Assembly (NCBI GenBank): GCA_000026125.1
Contig: CU207211.1
Span: forward strand, 248,001 to 312,000
Origin: Herminiimonas arsenicoxydans
GTDB lineage: Bacteria > Pseudomonadota > Gammaproteobacteria > Burkholderiales > Burkholderiaceae_D
DNA: 64,000 bases
Direction: 5' to 3'
Part shown: piece after piece, positions 39,013-47,789 of the stretch
Layout of the letters: each line of letters starts with the position of its first letter
Position numbering within the stretch: the first letter of the stretch is position 1
Program-made: the position numbers and the translations under genes
Notes under the pieces: generated by a model
The model's input: only the letters and a program-made list of their open reading frames with translations
The model's database searches: none
Told to the model about the DNA's origin: nothing

Positions 39013-40851
39013 CTAGCTCACATCAATTTCAATCCGATTGCGTCCCGCTTGCTTGGCGCGATAAAGCGCCGTATCGCTACGGGATAGCGATACGTCGATA
39101 TTCGCATCGCTTGCATGCATCATGGCAATGCCGATGCTCACGGTCACATTGATATTCTGATTGAGTGCAATAAGCGGTATTTCAGCGAGTTGGGAGCGAA
39201 CGCGTTGCGCAAAAATTTCGGCCTCGGCGACACCTGCATCGAATAGCACGACGGCAAACTCTTCACCACCTACGCGACCTACCATATCGTTTCTGCGCAA
39301 TGCATTGCGCAGAATCACGGCGAAATGCTTGAGCACCAGATCGCCTATCGCATGACCGTAACTGTCATTGATTGTCTTGAAATGATCAAGGTCGCACATC
39401 AGAACGGCTGTTCGTGCACCGTCGATGCGCCGCGTACGCGCCAGTTCTTCCTCCATGCGCGTCATGAAGTAGCGCCGATTCGGCAGCTGCGTCAGGAAGT
39501 CGATGGTGGCAAATCCCTGCAATTCAATTTCTATGCGTTTGCGCTCGGTAATGTCCGTGATGAAGCCGTGCCACAGTGTGCTGCCATCCGGCAATCTGCG
39601 TGGCCGCGCCTCGCCTTGCCGCCAGCGCAAACCTTGTCGCGGCAGGATGACACGATATTCGAGATGCCAGGGCAGCAGGCTGCTGGCGGACGCATGGAGT
39701 GAAGCGCAGTAATTTGCAACATCATCCGGATGAATGATTTGATGCACGAGAGTGGTCGTGCTGGCGACCTGTTCCGGCGTGAGTTCGTAAATGTCCTTGA
39801 TTGCCTCGCTGGCATACGGGAAAAATGCATGACCATCCGGCAGTACCCGATACTGATACACCAATCCAGGGACTTCATTCGTCAAAGAGGTGATCAGATC
39901 GATGCTTTGCTGGAGCTGGTCCGACAGGGAGCGCATGGACGTGATATCTGTCGTTGTACCTATCATGCGCAGCGGCTTGCCTTGCCCGTCGCGACTGACA
40001 ACCTTGCCGCGGCTCGATATCCATTTGTAGCTGCCGTCCTTGCAGCGGATTCGGTGTTCCACTGCGTAGTTTTCTGTTTTCTGATCGAAGTGAGCCTGTA
40101 TCGCGGCCTGAACGTAAGCAAGATCATCAGGATGAATGCGCGCGTAACTATCCGTGATCCGATTGCCAATTTCTTCATCCGTGTAACCCAGAATGGCCTT
40201 CCAGCCAGATGAGTAGCTGATTTCTCCGGTAGGGACATTGCGATCCCAGATACCTGTTCCGCTCCCTTCGATGGCGAGCGCCAGGGTTGCCTTGCTATGG
40301 AGTAGCGTATCTTCTGCTTTTCTGATTCTGGCTTCAGCGTCATGGCGCGCGATGGCAATCGATGCCATGATCGCAGAGTCGGCAATTGTATGCCGGCACG
40401 CATCACTTACTGTGTCTTCTGTTCGCGAATAGGCAACGAAAATTCCGAGCATGCAGTTTGCTGCAGACCGGATAGGCGTCATTGAACATACATGCAAGTC
40501 ATGCTGCAGGGCCAGATGGTGAAGGCGGGAGCAAAATCGGTTTGCCTCGATATCCTCGGCAGTAATCTGCAGTTTGCTGTCCATCGTCATGCCGTCAATT
40601 GCGCGACAGTAGTCGGGATGCAGGCTGGGCGCGGCACCCAGGCGCAGACAGTTGCCCGATTCCAGCAGGAGAACGGCAATCATGATTCCGGGGTTCTGGT
40701 CTTCAATATCGCTGGCAATGCAGTTGAGCGTTCGGGTCAAAGGTGCATCGTTTGCAATATGCGCCAGCGTCAAATTATTCACTTTCAACGATCTTTGATG
40801 CAAATTGAAATCCATGGCGGTCGCAGAAGAGCTTGATATTTGTTTGTACAT
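39013..40851 (-). CDS. Diguanylate cyclase with GAF-like and two PAS/PAC sensory domains
   Basis: A 612-aa cytosolic c-di-GMP synthase. A GAF-like N-terminal region runs to about residue 185. Two PAS/PAC units follow: the first around GIWDRNVPTGEISYSSGWKA and IGTTTDITSM, the second around GLVYQYRVLPDG and FITDITERKRIEIEL. The GGDEF domain (about 455-610) starts DFLTQLPNRR and has an intact GGEEF active site. RRND five residues before it matches the RxxD inhibitory site, so product feedback is expected. No transmembrane helix is seen. The ATG at 40851 is chosen; TTG at 40872 is possible. It is divergent from the histidine kinase/KaiC-like cluster. Confidence 0.92.
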   Translation of the reverse strand: MYKQISSSSATAMDFNLHQRSLKVNNLTLAHIANDAPLTRTLNCIASDIEDQNPGIMIAVLLLESGNCLRLGAAPSLHPDYCRAIDGMTMDSKLQITAEDIEANRFCSRLHHLALQHDLHVCSMTPIRSAANCMLGIFVAYSRTEDTVSDACRHTIADSAIMASIAIARHDAEARIRKAEDTLLHSKATLALAIEGSGTGIWDRNVPTGEISYSSGWKAILGYTDEEIGNRITDSYARIHPDDLAYVQAAIQAHFDQKTENYAVEHRIRCKDGSYKWISSRGKVVSRDGQGKPLRMIGTTTDITSMRSLSDQLQQSIDLITSLTNEVPGLVYQYRVLPDGHAFFPYASEAIKDIYELTPEQVASTTTLVHQIIHPDDVANYCASLHASASSLLPWHLEYRVILPRQGLRWRQGEARPRRLPDGSTLWHGFITDITERKRIEIELQGFATIDFLTQLPNRRYFMTRMEEELARTRRIDGARTAVLMCDLDHFKTINDSYGHAIGDLVLKHFAVILRNALRRNDMVGRVGGEEFAVVLFDAGVAEAEIFAQRVRSQLAEIPLIALNQNINVTVSIGIAMMHASDANIDVSLSRSDTALYRAKQAGRNRIEIDVS

Positions 40852-41159
40852 ATGGCCGTCAGTGCAGGGCAACCATGTGAATCGAAGACTGGTGATGGAA
40901 AGTCAGGATAGCCAGAGTCACTTATTATTGCATCAAAACACCTGGGCGATACGTGTATGGCAATGTTAAATCTGCCTGATTCCCTGTTATGGCAGTGACT
41001 GCTTGTCGGGATGAATCTTTAAACCTGTTTACAAAAATCACTGCTGAATTAAAGTTCACAATCAGGTAGAAATAGGAGTATGTTGGAGAGCAATAAAATG
41101 CTTTTGATCTGCCATTTGACGGAATCAAGCAATTTCAACAGGCGCACTCGATTTTTCCT
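40852..41159. other. 308-bp intergenic region between divergent signalling genes
   Basis: It must contain promoters for the diguanylate cyclase gene (minus) and the hybrid kinase gene (plus). A TAGGAG ribosome-binding sequence lies at 41073-41078, just before an ATG at 41080 that opens a different frame from the kinase gene (see findings). A small palindrome GCAGTGACTGC is at 40992-41002. No terminator or RNA gene was recognised. Confidence 0.4.
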
Positions 41160-42566
41160 ATGGCGGATGAACATAAAACTACAGCTATTCATGTGCCAAT
41201 TTCTGGAAGCGCTGCCGCCTTGCCTTCTCGGGAAGCAGACCAGTTTCGGCAGACTATCGCCGATCTGTTGCTGCGGATAGATCGGGAAGCAGAGCAGCTG
41301 CGCACGAAAACTGCGGATCTTTTGACGCAGGTCGACGAGCTTCAAGAAGTCACGAAAAGCAAGCAAGTGCTGGAAGCACTCGTGCTGCAATTGCGTGAAG
41401 CAAACGAAAATCTGGTATTGGCGGCGTTCGGCGCGCAAGACATGCAGGCGAAGGCAGAGTCAGCCAATCATCGACAGGAAGAATTTTTATCCATGCTGGC
41501 GCATGAATTGCGCAGCCCGCTGGCGCCGATCGCCATGGCTGCAGATTTGCTGGGCAAGATTACGACAGCGCATCCGATGCTGCCAAAACTGTACGGCATC
41601 ATCAGTCGCCAGGTTGGTCACATGGCGCATCTGGTTGATGATCTGCTGGATGCCTCGCGCGTAAGTACCGGCAACATTACGCTGCAAAAGCGTTCGCTGC
41701 TGCTGTCGGAAATCATTGACAGTGCAGTTGAAACGAGCCAGCCATTCATCAACCAGCGCAATCAACAGTTAACGATCACTCTTCCGGAAGATACTGTCGT
41801 AATTAACGGCGATCTGGTCCGGCTGGCACAGGCGTTTGCAAACCTGATCATCAATGCGACGAAATTCACGCCAGTAGATGGGCATATCGATATTTCGGCG
41901 CAGGTTCTTGCAGATGTCGTCAAGGTGTCGATCAAGGATAATGGTATGGGCATCGCGCCGGATATCCAGCCCTTCATTTTCGACCTGTTCAGGCAGGGGC
42001 CGCATTCACTGGATCGTTCGCAGGGCGGACTTGGCATCGGGCTTTCGCTGGTGCGCACAGTGGTGCAAATGCATGGTGGCACGGTGAGTGTCTACAGTGC
42101 CGGGCTTGGATGCGGCAGCGAATTTTTTGTCGTATTGCCGATTTCTACCGAACTAATGACGGACGATGGCAGCACCTCGTCAAGCTTAGATCCGGTGCCG
42201 GGCTGCCGCATACTGCTCATCGAAGACAATGTCAGCGCCAATGAAATATTGAGTGAACTGCTGACGATGGAAGGCCATACGATCACCTCGGCCTTTGATG
42301 GAACGTCCGGATTGGAAATGGCGCAAAACAATATTTATGACATCATCCTTTGCGATATCGGTTTGCCCGGCATCGATGGTTATGAAGTCGTTAAAAGACT
42401 ACGCCTGAACACGGTTAAAGCGGTACCGCTTTGCATTGCCATCAGCGGTTACAGCCAGCAGGAAAATCGCAGCAACGCGGAACGCGTGGGTTTCGATCAC
42501 TACCTGGTGAAACCGGTTGCCATCACTACCCTGGTCAACCTTATTTCTCCGAAATTTCTTCAGTAG
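41160..42566 (+). CDS. Hybrid sensor histidine kinase / response regulator
   Basis: A 468-aa soluble phosphorelay protein. An N-terminal coiled coil (about residues 25-108) replaces any known sensor domain and there is no transmembrane helix. HisKA follows with the phosphoacceptor His115 in MLAHELRSPLAP. The ATPase domain has an N box at ANLIINATKF, G1 in KDNGMGIAPD and G2 in GGLGIGLSLV. A C-terminal receiver starts at RILLIEDN with the phosphoacceptor Asp near residue 399 in CDIGLPG. The ATG at 41160 has no clear ribosome-binding site. It heads a three-gene run with a 138-aa unknown and a KaiC-like ATPase, which suggests a common pathway. Confidence 0.92.
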   Translation: MADEHKTTAIHVPISGSAAALPSREADQFRQTIADLLLRIDREAEQLRTKTADLLTQVDELQEVTKSKQVLEALVLQLREANENLVLAAFGAQDMQAKAESANHRQEEFLSMLAHELRSPLAPIAMAADLLGKITTAHPMLPKLYGIISRQVGHMAHLVDDLLDASRVSTGNITLQKRSLLLSEIIDSAVETSQPFINQRNQQLTITLPEDTVVINGDLVRLAQAFANLIINATKFTPVDGHIDISAQVLADVVKVSIKDNGMGIAPDIQPFIFDLFRQGPHSLDRSQGGLGIGLSLVRTVVQMHGGTVSVYSAGLGCGSEFFVVLPISTELMTDDGSTSSSLDPVPGCRILLIEDNVSANEILSELLTMEGHTITSAFDGTSGLEMAQNNIYDIILCDIGLPGIDGYEVVKRLRLNTVKAVPLCIAISGYSQQENRSNAERVGFDHYLVKPVAITTLVNLISPKFLQ

Positions 42567-42650
42567 GGCACTGCCTGCGCGAGCCAAATTCAAGTGTGTG
42601 CTTGTAGCGCCCCTTCATTATTGTCGCTGTATCGCGATCAAATTTAATCT

Positions 42651-43067
42651 ATGACAACAATCGTTCCTCAACGGGATCAAATGATAAGAGCTGCTGTCAT
42701 GCAGCGGCCCGAAGCAATCGTTGATGTTTCCATTCACCTTTGGGAGAGGCTGGCTTATGAGCTTGTTTCCATCATAGGCGAGGGTGGTTTCCAATCACTC
42801 TATAAAAGAAGTCTGCACGTCACCAGCGCGACTTTCCCATGGATGGACCCCAACTCTTCATTGCCGCAAAACGGCGCGGATTTTACAGGTCTCAAAAAAT
42901 GTCTTGCTGGACAAGATGCTACCAACGCCGGCGAAGCAAGTATTGCTTTGCTGATTACTTTCATCGACATACTCGCTTTATTAATCGGTGAGCTTTTGAC
43001 GTCCAGCATTTTACGTTTGGCCTGGGGTGATGACGCTTTGGATACAGTTGTGAAGGAACTCCCATAA
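42651..43067 (+). CDS. Small protein of unknown function, coupled to a KaiC-like ATPase
   Basis: A 138-aa protein I do not recognise. It looks soluble and mainly helical, with amphipathic stretches at VDVSIHLWERLAYELVSIIG and a more hydrophobic C-terminal helix (SIALLITFIDILALLIGELL). A middle part, LYKRSLHVTSATFPWM, may be a loop. Its TAA stop overlaps the ATG of the next gene (TAATG), so translation is coupled and a stoichiometric partner role for the ATPase is a fair inference. It does not resemble KaiA or KaiB, which have thioredoxin-like or response-regulator-like folds with other motifs. Confidence 0.8.
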   Translation: MTTIVPQRDQMIRAAVMQRPEAIVDVSIHLWERLAYELVSIIGEGGFQSLYKRSLHVTSATFPWMDPNSSLPQNGADFTGLKKCLAGQDATNAGEASIALLITFIDILALLIGELLTSSILRLAWGDDALDTVVKELP

Positions 43068-44509
43068 TGAGCAACAAAGTAACCATACGCCGTTTGGCAA
43101 CTGGCGTTCCTGGTTTGGACGATCTGCTGGGTGGTGGTCTCCCGGAATTTTCATTCAATCTGCTGGCCGGCACGCCTGGTAGCGGAAAAACTACGCTGGC
43201 ACACCAGATCATGTTTTCGCTTGCCAATCCTGACCGTCGTGCGCTGTTTTTTACTGTACTGGGTGAGTCGCCATTGAAGATGTTGCGCTACCAGCAGCAG
43301 TTTCCATTTTTCGATATCAGCAAGGTGAATCGCTCAATCAAGTTCGTCAACCTTGCAGCAGATTTGCTGGACGGAGATTTTGATCGTGTATTGGGGCGTA
43401 TCGCACAAGAAGTACAAAGCTTTTCTCCCAGCCTGGTCTTTGTCGATTCATTCCGCTCGGTTGTGCAATCGGCAAAAGCCAAGCAACCAGGTGTCTCGGG
43501 TCTGGAGCATTTTGTGCAACAACTAGGTATCCAGATGACTAGCTGGCAGGCGACGACTTTCCTGATTGGCGAATATCTGACGCCTGAAGCAGAGTCCAGT
43601 CCGGTCTTTACCGTCGCCGACGGCATCATCTGGATGTCGCAGCTGGTACATCGCGACGCGATTGTGCGCAAGATACAAGTTGTCAAAATGCGTGGTCAGG
43701 CGCAAAGCCCGGGCGTACATACCTTCCGCATCAACGACGGCGGCATCGAAGTTTTTCCACGTGCATTGATCAAATCCAGCACCACAGGAGATATCAGGAT
43801 CTCAGGCGACAAGCGTTTGTCCATGGGCGTGCCTGCGCTAGATGAGATGATGGGTGGCGGTTTGCCTGCCGGTTATTCCTTGTTGCTGGTCGGCCCATCC
43901 GGCTCGGGGAAAACTGTACTCGCCACGCAATTTCTGGCGGAAGGTGTACGTGCGGGTGAGCCTGGTGTCATCGCTGCATTTGAAAAAAGTCCGAATCAAC
44001 TACTCAGTCACAAGCTGACCAAGCTGGTCGAAAGCGGGCAGGTTGGCGTAATCGATACGCGCACGCTTGATTTGTCGATAGATGAAATTCTGCACGATCT
44101 GGTTGCGATGATTACGCGCATGAAGGCCAAGCGCGTGGTAATCGATTCGCTATCGGGTTTCGAGCTGGCGCTGGCGTCAGTGTTTCGTGAAGATTTTCGC
44201 GAAGCACTGTACCGGCTGGTTGCCGTATTGACCGGTATGGGCGTGACCGTGTTGATGACGGCCGAGCTGGAAGATCAATACACGGCTCTGCGTTTCAGTT
44301 CGTATGGCAATGCCTTCCTTGCCGATGCGATCATCATGCAGCGTTACGTTGAAATCGCCGGGCAATTCAAACGTGTGGTTTCGGTCGTGAAGGTTCGAGC
44401 GAGTGCGCATAGCAAAGATATTCGCTTCTTCGATATTGAGGGAGACGCCCTCTTGATTGGCGAACCATTGACTCATTATCAGGGGATTTTATCGGGCCGA
44501 CCGTCTTAG
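43067..44509 (+). CDS. KaiC/RAD55-like double-domain ATPase
   Basis: A 480-aa protein with two RecA-like KaiC domains. The first P-loop is GTPGSGKTT at 35-43 and the second is GPSGSGKTV near 276-284. Both domains start with the family pattern (TGVPGLDDLLGGGLPE and MGVPALDEMMGGGLPAG). The second ends YVEIAGQFKRVVSVVKVRAS, close to KaiC CII. Compared with cyanobacterial KaiC, Ser431 and Thr432 appear to be Ala and Phe. The Glu pairs after each P-loop are GES and FEKS instead of EE, and the chain stops at GILSGRPS without the KaiA-binding tail. A clock role is unlikely; a scaffold or switch ATPase downstream of the kinase fits better. Confidence 0.9.
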   Translation: MSNKVTIRRLATGVPGLDDLLGGGLPEFSFNLLAGTPGSGKTTLAHQIMFSLANPDRRALFFTVLGESPLKMLRYQQQFPFFDISKVNRSIKFVNLAADLLDGDFDRVLGRIAQEVQSFSPSLVFVDSFRSVVQSAKAKQPGVSGLEHFVQQLGIQMTSWQATTFLIGEYLTPEAESSPVFTVADGIIWMSQLVHRDAIVRKIQVVKMRGQAQSPGVHTFRINDGGIEVFPRALIKSSTTGDIRISGDKRLSMGVPALDEMMGGGLPAGYSLLLVGPSGSGKTVLATQFLAEGVRAGEPGVIAAFEKSPNQLLSHKLTKLVESGQVGVIDTRTLDLSIDEILHDLVAMITRMKAKRVVIDSLSGFELALASVFREDFREALYRLVAVLTGMGVTVLMTAELEDQYTALRFSSYGNAFLADAIIMQRYVEIAGQFKRVVSVVKVRASAHSKDIRFFDIEGDALLIGEPLTHYQGILSGRPS

Positions 44510-44644
44510 TGTTGCCGTCTCTTCAGGCGGATCGGCAGGCATGCCTGCTTGCTTCATCAGAGTCGACAATATTTTTTTCTTCAGCAGGTCGAGCGGCAAG
44601 AAAATCATGACGCCAAGTACAGCCTTGCCATGACTGCAAGGCAT
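44489..44644 (-). CDS. Possible small protein (51 aa) after the epimerase gene
   Basis: A minus-strand frame starting ATG at 44644 reads MPCSHGKAVLGVMIFLPLDL, then LLKKKILSTLMKQAG, and ends in a plausible acidic and basic tail (ADPPEETATLRRSAR). The open frame continues upstream through a Cys-rich stretch (CPFTRQGQCGIC) into the end of the epimerase gene, but no ATG is found there. It overlaps the 3' end of the KaiC-like gene antisense by 21 bp. There is no ribosome-binding site and no recognised family, so it may be chance. Confidence 0.3.
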   Translation of the reverse strand: MPCSHGKAVLGVMIFLPLDLLKKKILSTLMKQAGMPADPPEETATLRRSAR

Positions 44645-44697
44645 ATTCAATGTGTGACTACAGATACCGCACTGCCCTTGCCGAGTAAATGGACAGC

Positions 44698-45735
44698 CTA
44701 TCGGACCGCGCTGTTTTCCTTTATGCGGAAAATATTTTCCAGGGCGCTACGCAGATCAGGATAAGTAAATGCAAAACCGCTCGCCTGCAGTCGAGCCGAA
44801 GTCACGCGTTGTCCCTCCAGCAGCAGATCTGCTTGCTCGCCCAATAGCAGCCGCATCAGGATGGCCGGAGTCGGGAAAAAACATGGGCGATGCATCAGAT
44901 GTGCCGCCGTCTTGCTGAAGACTGCCTGCGTGACGACCTCCGGTGCGGTGAAGTTGTATGTTTCGATTGCATCCTGCGTATCGCTTTGGCTATCACGAGC
45001 CTGCGGCCTGGCTGGCATTTTCCACAGATGCGCGATGGCGCGCAGCAAATCTTCTACATGTATCCACGATAGCGCTTGCCGGCCGTCGCCCAGCGGACCG
45101 CCCAAACCCAGCCTGATCGGCAACATCATCATAGGCAATGCGCCTTCCTTGCCGAGCACCAGTCCGAAGCGCATGCATTTCACCTGCACGCCATGCCGGC
45201 TGGCGGCATGCGCAGCCGTTTCCCACTCCTGGCAAAGTTCGGACATGAATATTGCTTGCGGCGGGTCGGCTTCCTTCAGCAAGGCGGTATCTTCCCGCGC
45301 CTGTATTCCGTAATATCCGATGGCCGATGCCGACAGCAAGAGTCGGGGTTTGTGGGCGGCCTGCGCGATCCAGCTCACAAGCTTTTGTGTCGTGCCTATG
45401 CGGCTCAGACGTAATACACGCTTGCGCGCAGCGCTCCAGCGCCATCCCAGTATGCGTGCGCCGGCAAGATTGATGATGACATCCACGCGTTGTGTTGCAG
45501 GCAGCTCATCCAGGCTGGCGATGCAGGTAACGGTGTCATCAAATTTCCGCGCAGTTTTATCCGGATTCCTGGTCAACACGGTGACGTGCTGACCATCCTC
45601 CACCAGTGCCCTTACCAGCAGTTTGCCTATAAAGCCGCTTGCTCCTGTAACCAGCACATATTCCTGTACGTCGCTAAAGTGGATGCGGGATGTCATGTGA
45701 GTTTCCGTTTTCGGTTGATTGCCTTTGTCGATCAT
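44698..45735 (-). CDS. TIGR01777 family NAD(P)-binding epimerase/oxidoreductase
   Basis: Extended short-chain dehydrogenase-like protein of up to 345 aa, related to YfcH. The dinucleotide site is VLVTGASGFIGKLLVRAL near residue 28. VDVIINLAGARILGWRW and LLLSASAIGYYG carry the family pattern, and the C-terminal DUF1731 region begins near FTAPEVVTQAVFSKTAA. The real substrate is unknown for the whole family. The start is uncertain: ATG at 45735 or ATG at 45696 (MTSRIHFSDVQEY), with no decisive ribosome site. Confidence 0.88.
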   Translation of the reverse strand: MIDKGNQPKTETHMTSRIHFSDVQEYVLVTGASGFIGKLLVRALVEDGQHVTVLTRNPDKTARKFDDTVTCIASLDELPATQRVDVIINLAGARILGWRWSAARKRVLRLSRIGTTQKLVSWIAQAAHKPRLLLSASAIGYYGIQAREDTALLKEADPPQAIFMSELCQEWETAAHAASRHGVQVKCMRFGLVLGKEGALPMMMLPIRLGLGGPLGDGRQALSWIHVEDLLRAIAHLWKMPARPQARDSQSDTQDAIETYNFTAPEVVTQAVFSKTAAHLMHRPCFFPTPAILMRLLLGEQADLLLEGQRVTSARLQASGFAFTYPDLRSALENIFRIKENSAVR

Positions 45736-45885
45736 GCATGAAGCTAACGCGTGGTGATGGATACCATGTCCGGCTTCGAGTACGTAGCATTTGTCTCAGT
45801 ATTGCGTGAGGATTTTCGCGCAGCCTTGTGTTGCCAGTCATCAAATCAATAAAACCGAAAGCGGGGAATGAATCTGCTGGCGTAG

Positions 45886-46740
45886 TCAGCGTATCAGATA
45901 GTCGAGCACCACGCCGCCGAAGATGGCGGCGCCCAGCCAGTTGTTGTGGCGAAACGCGGCAAAGCAGCCTGCGCGTTCGCGCGCGCGGATCAGTGTGTAG
46001 TGATAGATCGCGCAGCCGGTGGCAATCAGCATTCCGGCAGCAAACCAGGTACGCAAACCGTATTGCCAGCCGACGATAAAAATCAATCCCAGCGTCACTG
46101 CATAGCAAAACATCACGGCGGCAACATCGTGGCGGCCGAAGGTAATGGCCGAGGTTTTCATGCCCAGCTTCAGATCGTCTTCGCGATCGACCATCGCGTA
46201 TTCGGTATCGTAGGCAACCGCCCAGAACACATTCGCCACCAGCAGCCACCACGCCGCTGCCGGTACTGTATTTTGTACCGCAGCAAATCCCATCGGAATG
46301 CCGAAACCGAAAGCGATGCCGAGATAGGCTTGCGGGATCGCAAAGAAGCGTTTGAAGTAAGGATAAGTGCCGGCGATGATGACAGCTGCAATCGACAGCT
46401 GTTTGGTTAGCGTATTGAGCGGCCAGATCAATGCAAAAGAAAGCAGCGCCAGCGCCAGCGCCACCAGCAATGCTTCGCGCGGCTGGATTTTTCCGCTGGT
46501 AACCGGGCGATCAACCGTGCGTTGTACATACTTGTCGAAATCGCGATCGGCGTAGTCGTTGATGGCGCAACCTGCCGAGCGCATCAAGATCGTACCCAGG
46601 GTGAAAATGGCAAGCAGCGTCCAATCGGGTTTGCCGTCCGATGCCAGCCACAAGGCCCACAATGTGGGCCATAGCAGGAGCAGTATGCCTATGGGTTTGT
46701 TGAGACGAACGAGCCGGAAATACAGTTGCAGACGATTCAT
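45886..46740 (-). CDS. ubiA: 4-Hydroxybenzoate octaprenyltransferase
   Basis: Integral-membrane prenyltransferase (284 aa) of ubiquinone synthesis. The first aspartate motif is [12 protein letters not shown] (about residue 63) and the second is [12 protein letters not shown] (about 185). [14 protein letters not shown] follows the first motif. About eight hydrophobic helices are seen. The prenyl donor chain originates from IspA-type precursors, encoded earlier in this window. It lies 59 bp downstream of oxyR and may be in one unit with recG-oxyR. Confidence 0.95.
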   Translation of the reverse strand: MNRLQLYFRLVRLNKPIGILLLLWPTLWALWLASDGKPDWTLLAIFTLGTILMRSAGCAINDYADRDFDKYVQRTVDRPVTSGKIQPREALLVALALALLSFALIWPLNTLTKQLSIAAVIIAGTYPYFKRFFAIPQAYLGIAFGFGIPMGFAAVQNTVPAAAWWLLVANVFWAVAYDTEYAMVDREDDLKLGMKTSAITFGRHDVAAVMFCYAVTLGLIFIVGWQYGLRTWFAAGMLIATGCAIYHYTLIRARERAGCFAAFRHNNWLGAAIFGGVVLDYLIR

Positions 46741-46799
46741 GAGGCAATGTTTATTGTGTAAAGGGAGCAGCGCATAGTTAATGCTAATGGCGCAGGAGA

Positions 46800-47747
46800 T
46801 CAGCTTTCAGACAGTGGTTCGTCGGGCAGCATGGTCACGCCGGGCAAATCGCAGGACAGCAAGGCCTGCCTCACTTCCTCAATGGCGACGCCGCGCGTAA
46901 AACTTTTACGCCATACCAGCACCACGCGACGCGACGGACCTGGCTGCACAAACGGGATGTAACGCAGCATGCCGTCTGTCGTATGCATGTCCGGTACCGA
47001 TGCCTGCGGCAAGACGGTGATGCCGATGCCGGAAGCAACCATGTGGCGTATCGTTTCCAGCGATGAACCTTCGAAGGTACGTGCGATACCGTCGCCGCTG
47101 GTCGAGAAGCGCGACATTTCCGGGCAGACTTCCAGTACCTGATCGCGGAAGCAATGGCCGTTACCGAGCAGGAGCATGGTTTCGGATTTCAAATTGTCGG
47201 TGGTGACGCTGCTGCGCTCCGCCCAAGGATGATGCTTGGGTACGGCGACCACAAACGGTTCATCGTACACAGGTTGCACCAGCAAGCCTTGGTCGGGTAT
47301 GGGCAGGGCGACAATCGCTGCATCGATTTCTCCCTGGCGCAACTGCTCAAGCAATTTGACGGTGAAGTTTTCCTGCAGCACCAACGGCATTTGCGGTACG
47401 CGTTCTATCATCGCCTTGACCAGGGGTGGCAGCAGATAGGGAGCGATGGTGTAAATGATGCCGAGGCGGAACGGACCGACCAGCGGATCCTTGTTCTGCT
47501 TGGCGATTTCCTTGATGGCGGCGGTTTGTTCCAGCACGCGTTCGGCCTGTGCAACGATTTGTACGCCCAGCGGTGTCATCGAGATTTCGCTGCCACCACG
47601 TTCAAACAGCGTGACGCCCAGCTCATCTTCCAGTTTCTTGATGGCGACCGACAAGGTTGGTTGTGCGACGTGACAGGCTTCGGCGGCATGGCCGAAATGT
47701 TTTTCGCGGGCGACAGCAACGATGTATTTGAGTTCGGTAAGAGTCAT
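46800..47747 (-). CDS. oxyR: Hydrogen peroxide-inducible regulator OxyR
   Basis: LysR-type redox regulator of 315 aa. The N-terminal helix-turn-helix is [20 protein letters not shown]. The peroxide-sensing pair falls exactly at Cys199 and Cys208 in [12 protein letters not shown], the same positions and spacing as in E. coli OxyR, so it should form the activating disulfide. The [23 protein letters not shown] segment is also OxyR-specific. It lies just downstream of recG on the same strand (42 bp), a neighbourhood seen in other proteobacteria. Confidence 0.95.
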   Translation of the reverse strand: MTLTELKYIVAVAREKHFGHAAEACHVAQPTLSVAIKKLEDELGVTLFERGGSEISMTPLGVQIVAQAERVLEQTAAIKEIAKQNKDPLVGPFRLGIIYTIAPYLLPPLVKAMIERVPQMPLVLQENFTVKLLEQLRQGEIDAAIVALPIPDQGLLVQPVYDEPFVVAVPKHHPWAERSSVTTDNLKSETMLLLGNGHCFRDQVLEVCPEMSRFSTSGDGIARTFEGSSLETIRHMVASGIGITVLPQASVPDMHTTDGMLRYIPFVQPGPSRRVVLVWRKSFTRGVAIEEVRQALLSCDLPGVTMLPDEPLSES

Positions 47748-47789
47748 GTTCTGGCCAGGCTGATGCAGTGGACTTGCGAAGCGTTCATT

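Noticed and set aside
38822..39016. 64-codon plus-strand frame between the RcnB-like and diguanylate cyclase genes
   Set aside because: It starts at GTG with no ribosome site and no recognisable family, and ends inside the neighbouring stop; not enough support.
43067..44509. Calling the ATPase a circadian KaiC
   Set aside because: Phosphosites and C-terminal tail appear missing and neither kaiA nor kaiB is present in the window.
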